Part shown: one piece after another, positions 63,764-64,000 of the stretch
Position numbering within the stretch: the stretch's first letter is position 1
Layout: the number at the start of each line of letters is the position of its first letter
From: an uncultured Shimia sp.
GTDB taxonomy: Bacteria > Pseudomonadota > Alphaproteobacteria > Rhodobacterales > Rhodobacteraceae
Direction of reading: 5' to 3'
NCBI RefSeq assembly: GCF_947493595.1
Contig: NZ_CANLRL010000005.1
Span: 1 to 64,000 of the forward strand
DNA length: 64,000 nt
Notes under the pieces: generated by a model
What the model was told of the DNA's origin: nothing
Seen by the model: the letters and a program-made list of their open reading frames with translations, nothing else
Database searches by the model: none
Program-made: the position numbers and the translations under genes

Positions 63764-64000
63764 ATGCCCATCGACACCGACCGCCTGATGACCCGCATCG
63801 AGTCCATGCGTGACGACTTGGTGCAATTGACCCAAGACCTGATCCGCATTCCCACACTCAACCCGCCCGGTGAAAACTACCGCGAGATCTGTGATTACCT
63901 CGACACCCGCCTGACCCGTCACGGCTTTGACACGCAGCTGGTGCGCGCCCACGGTGCCCCCGGCGACAGCGACAAATATCCGCGTTGGAACATCGTGGCG
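63764..64000 (+). CDS. M20-family metallopeptidase (ArgE/DapE type), 3'-truncated by window end
   Basis: The first 79 residues are present; the frame is open to the window edge. The start MPIDTDRLMTRIESMRDDLV and LTQDLIRIPTLNPPGENYREICDYLDTRLTRHGF match the N-terminal helix and start of the catalytic domain of M20 peptidases/deacylases. The metal-binding His/Asp motifs lie beyond the window. ATG at 63764 follows GAGGTGA. The exact substrate (acetylornithine, succinyl-DAP or other amide) cannot be decided from this part. Confidence 0.85.
   Translation, partial: MPIDTDRLMTRIESMRDDLVQLTQDLIRIPTLNPPGENYREICDYLDTRLTRHGFDTQLVRAHGAPGDSDKYPRWNIVA

Overview
The window is a GC-rich chromosomal stretch of a marine alphaproteobacterium, most likely a Rhodobacterales member of the Roseobacter group. 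The evidence is its family content: UPF0262, DUF2948, an RTX/Hint secreted protein, a DUF3604 exported protein, a bioMNY biotin ECF transporter, a GcvT-type amine oxidoreductase and a fused sulfate adenylyltransferase/APS kinase. The genus cannot be fixed from the sequence alone. Almost all of it is ordinary chromosome; the only clearly foreign-looking part is the AT-richer first ~1 kb.

Layout. 1-1262: remnant of an AAA/OLD-type ATPase with a TOPRIM domain, lying against the 3' end of a tRNA-Phe gene (possible island edge). 1341-11229 (minus strand): a housekeeping cluster of small basic ORF-murA-DUF2948-GNAT-hisD, then UPF0262-LMW phosphatase, then infA-maf-RNase E/G-yacG, with a convergent SDR gene and a TPR-sulfotransferase between the blocks. 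11317: tRNA-Thr(GGT). 12161-17692: secreted RTX/Hint protein, HpcH-type aldolase, exported protein, DUF3604 protein. 18127-22793: a complete BMP-type nucleoside-like ABC transporter operon (ATPase, two permeases, binding protein), followed by an exported amidohydrolase. 24788-26863: a MarR-type EPS regulator reading in frame into a bifunctional PAPS synthetase, with a perfect 20-bp palindrome in front. 26987-28675: a membrane adenylate cyclase carrying a ferredoxin-type 2Fe-2S domain. Then trxB, an Lrp regulator, a LuxR-type regulator, a quinone reductase-like protein and an AraC regulator divergent from an exported cysteine hydrolase.

34642-39210 holds a YHS protein, a structured intergenic element, aldo/keto reductase, FAD amine oxidoreductase, DUF938, AhpD-like and EF-hand proteins. 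39291-47898 holds a zinc-ribbon membrane protein, the GcvT oxidoreductase, panC-panB, a serine hydrolase and a D-lactate dehydrogenase-like protein. 47967-54552 holds gamma-glutamyltransferase, thpR, a hydroxyacid dehydrogenase, an SH3 protein, rpe and small proteins. 54728-59314 is bioM-bioN-bioY followed by an acyl-CoA synthetase and a thiolase-like protein lacking one catalytic cysteine. The end holds ilvD, DUF1801 and VOC proteins, an AraC regulator, a PAS-LuxR regulator with its own inverted repeat, and the start of an M20 peptidase.

The observations most worth following are: (i) the regulator/PAPS-synthetase fusion with its palindrome; (ii) a dispersed intergenic element (lead AAATATC) present seven times, three copies of which share a two-hairpin architecture with differing stem sequences; (iii) a structured intergenic element at 35144-35421; (iv) a thiolase-like protein with Gly at the usual second catalytic Cys position, next to the biotin transporter; and (v) two distant paralogous exported proteins that appear to define an unnamed family.
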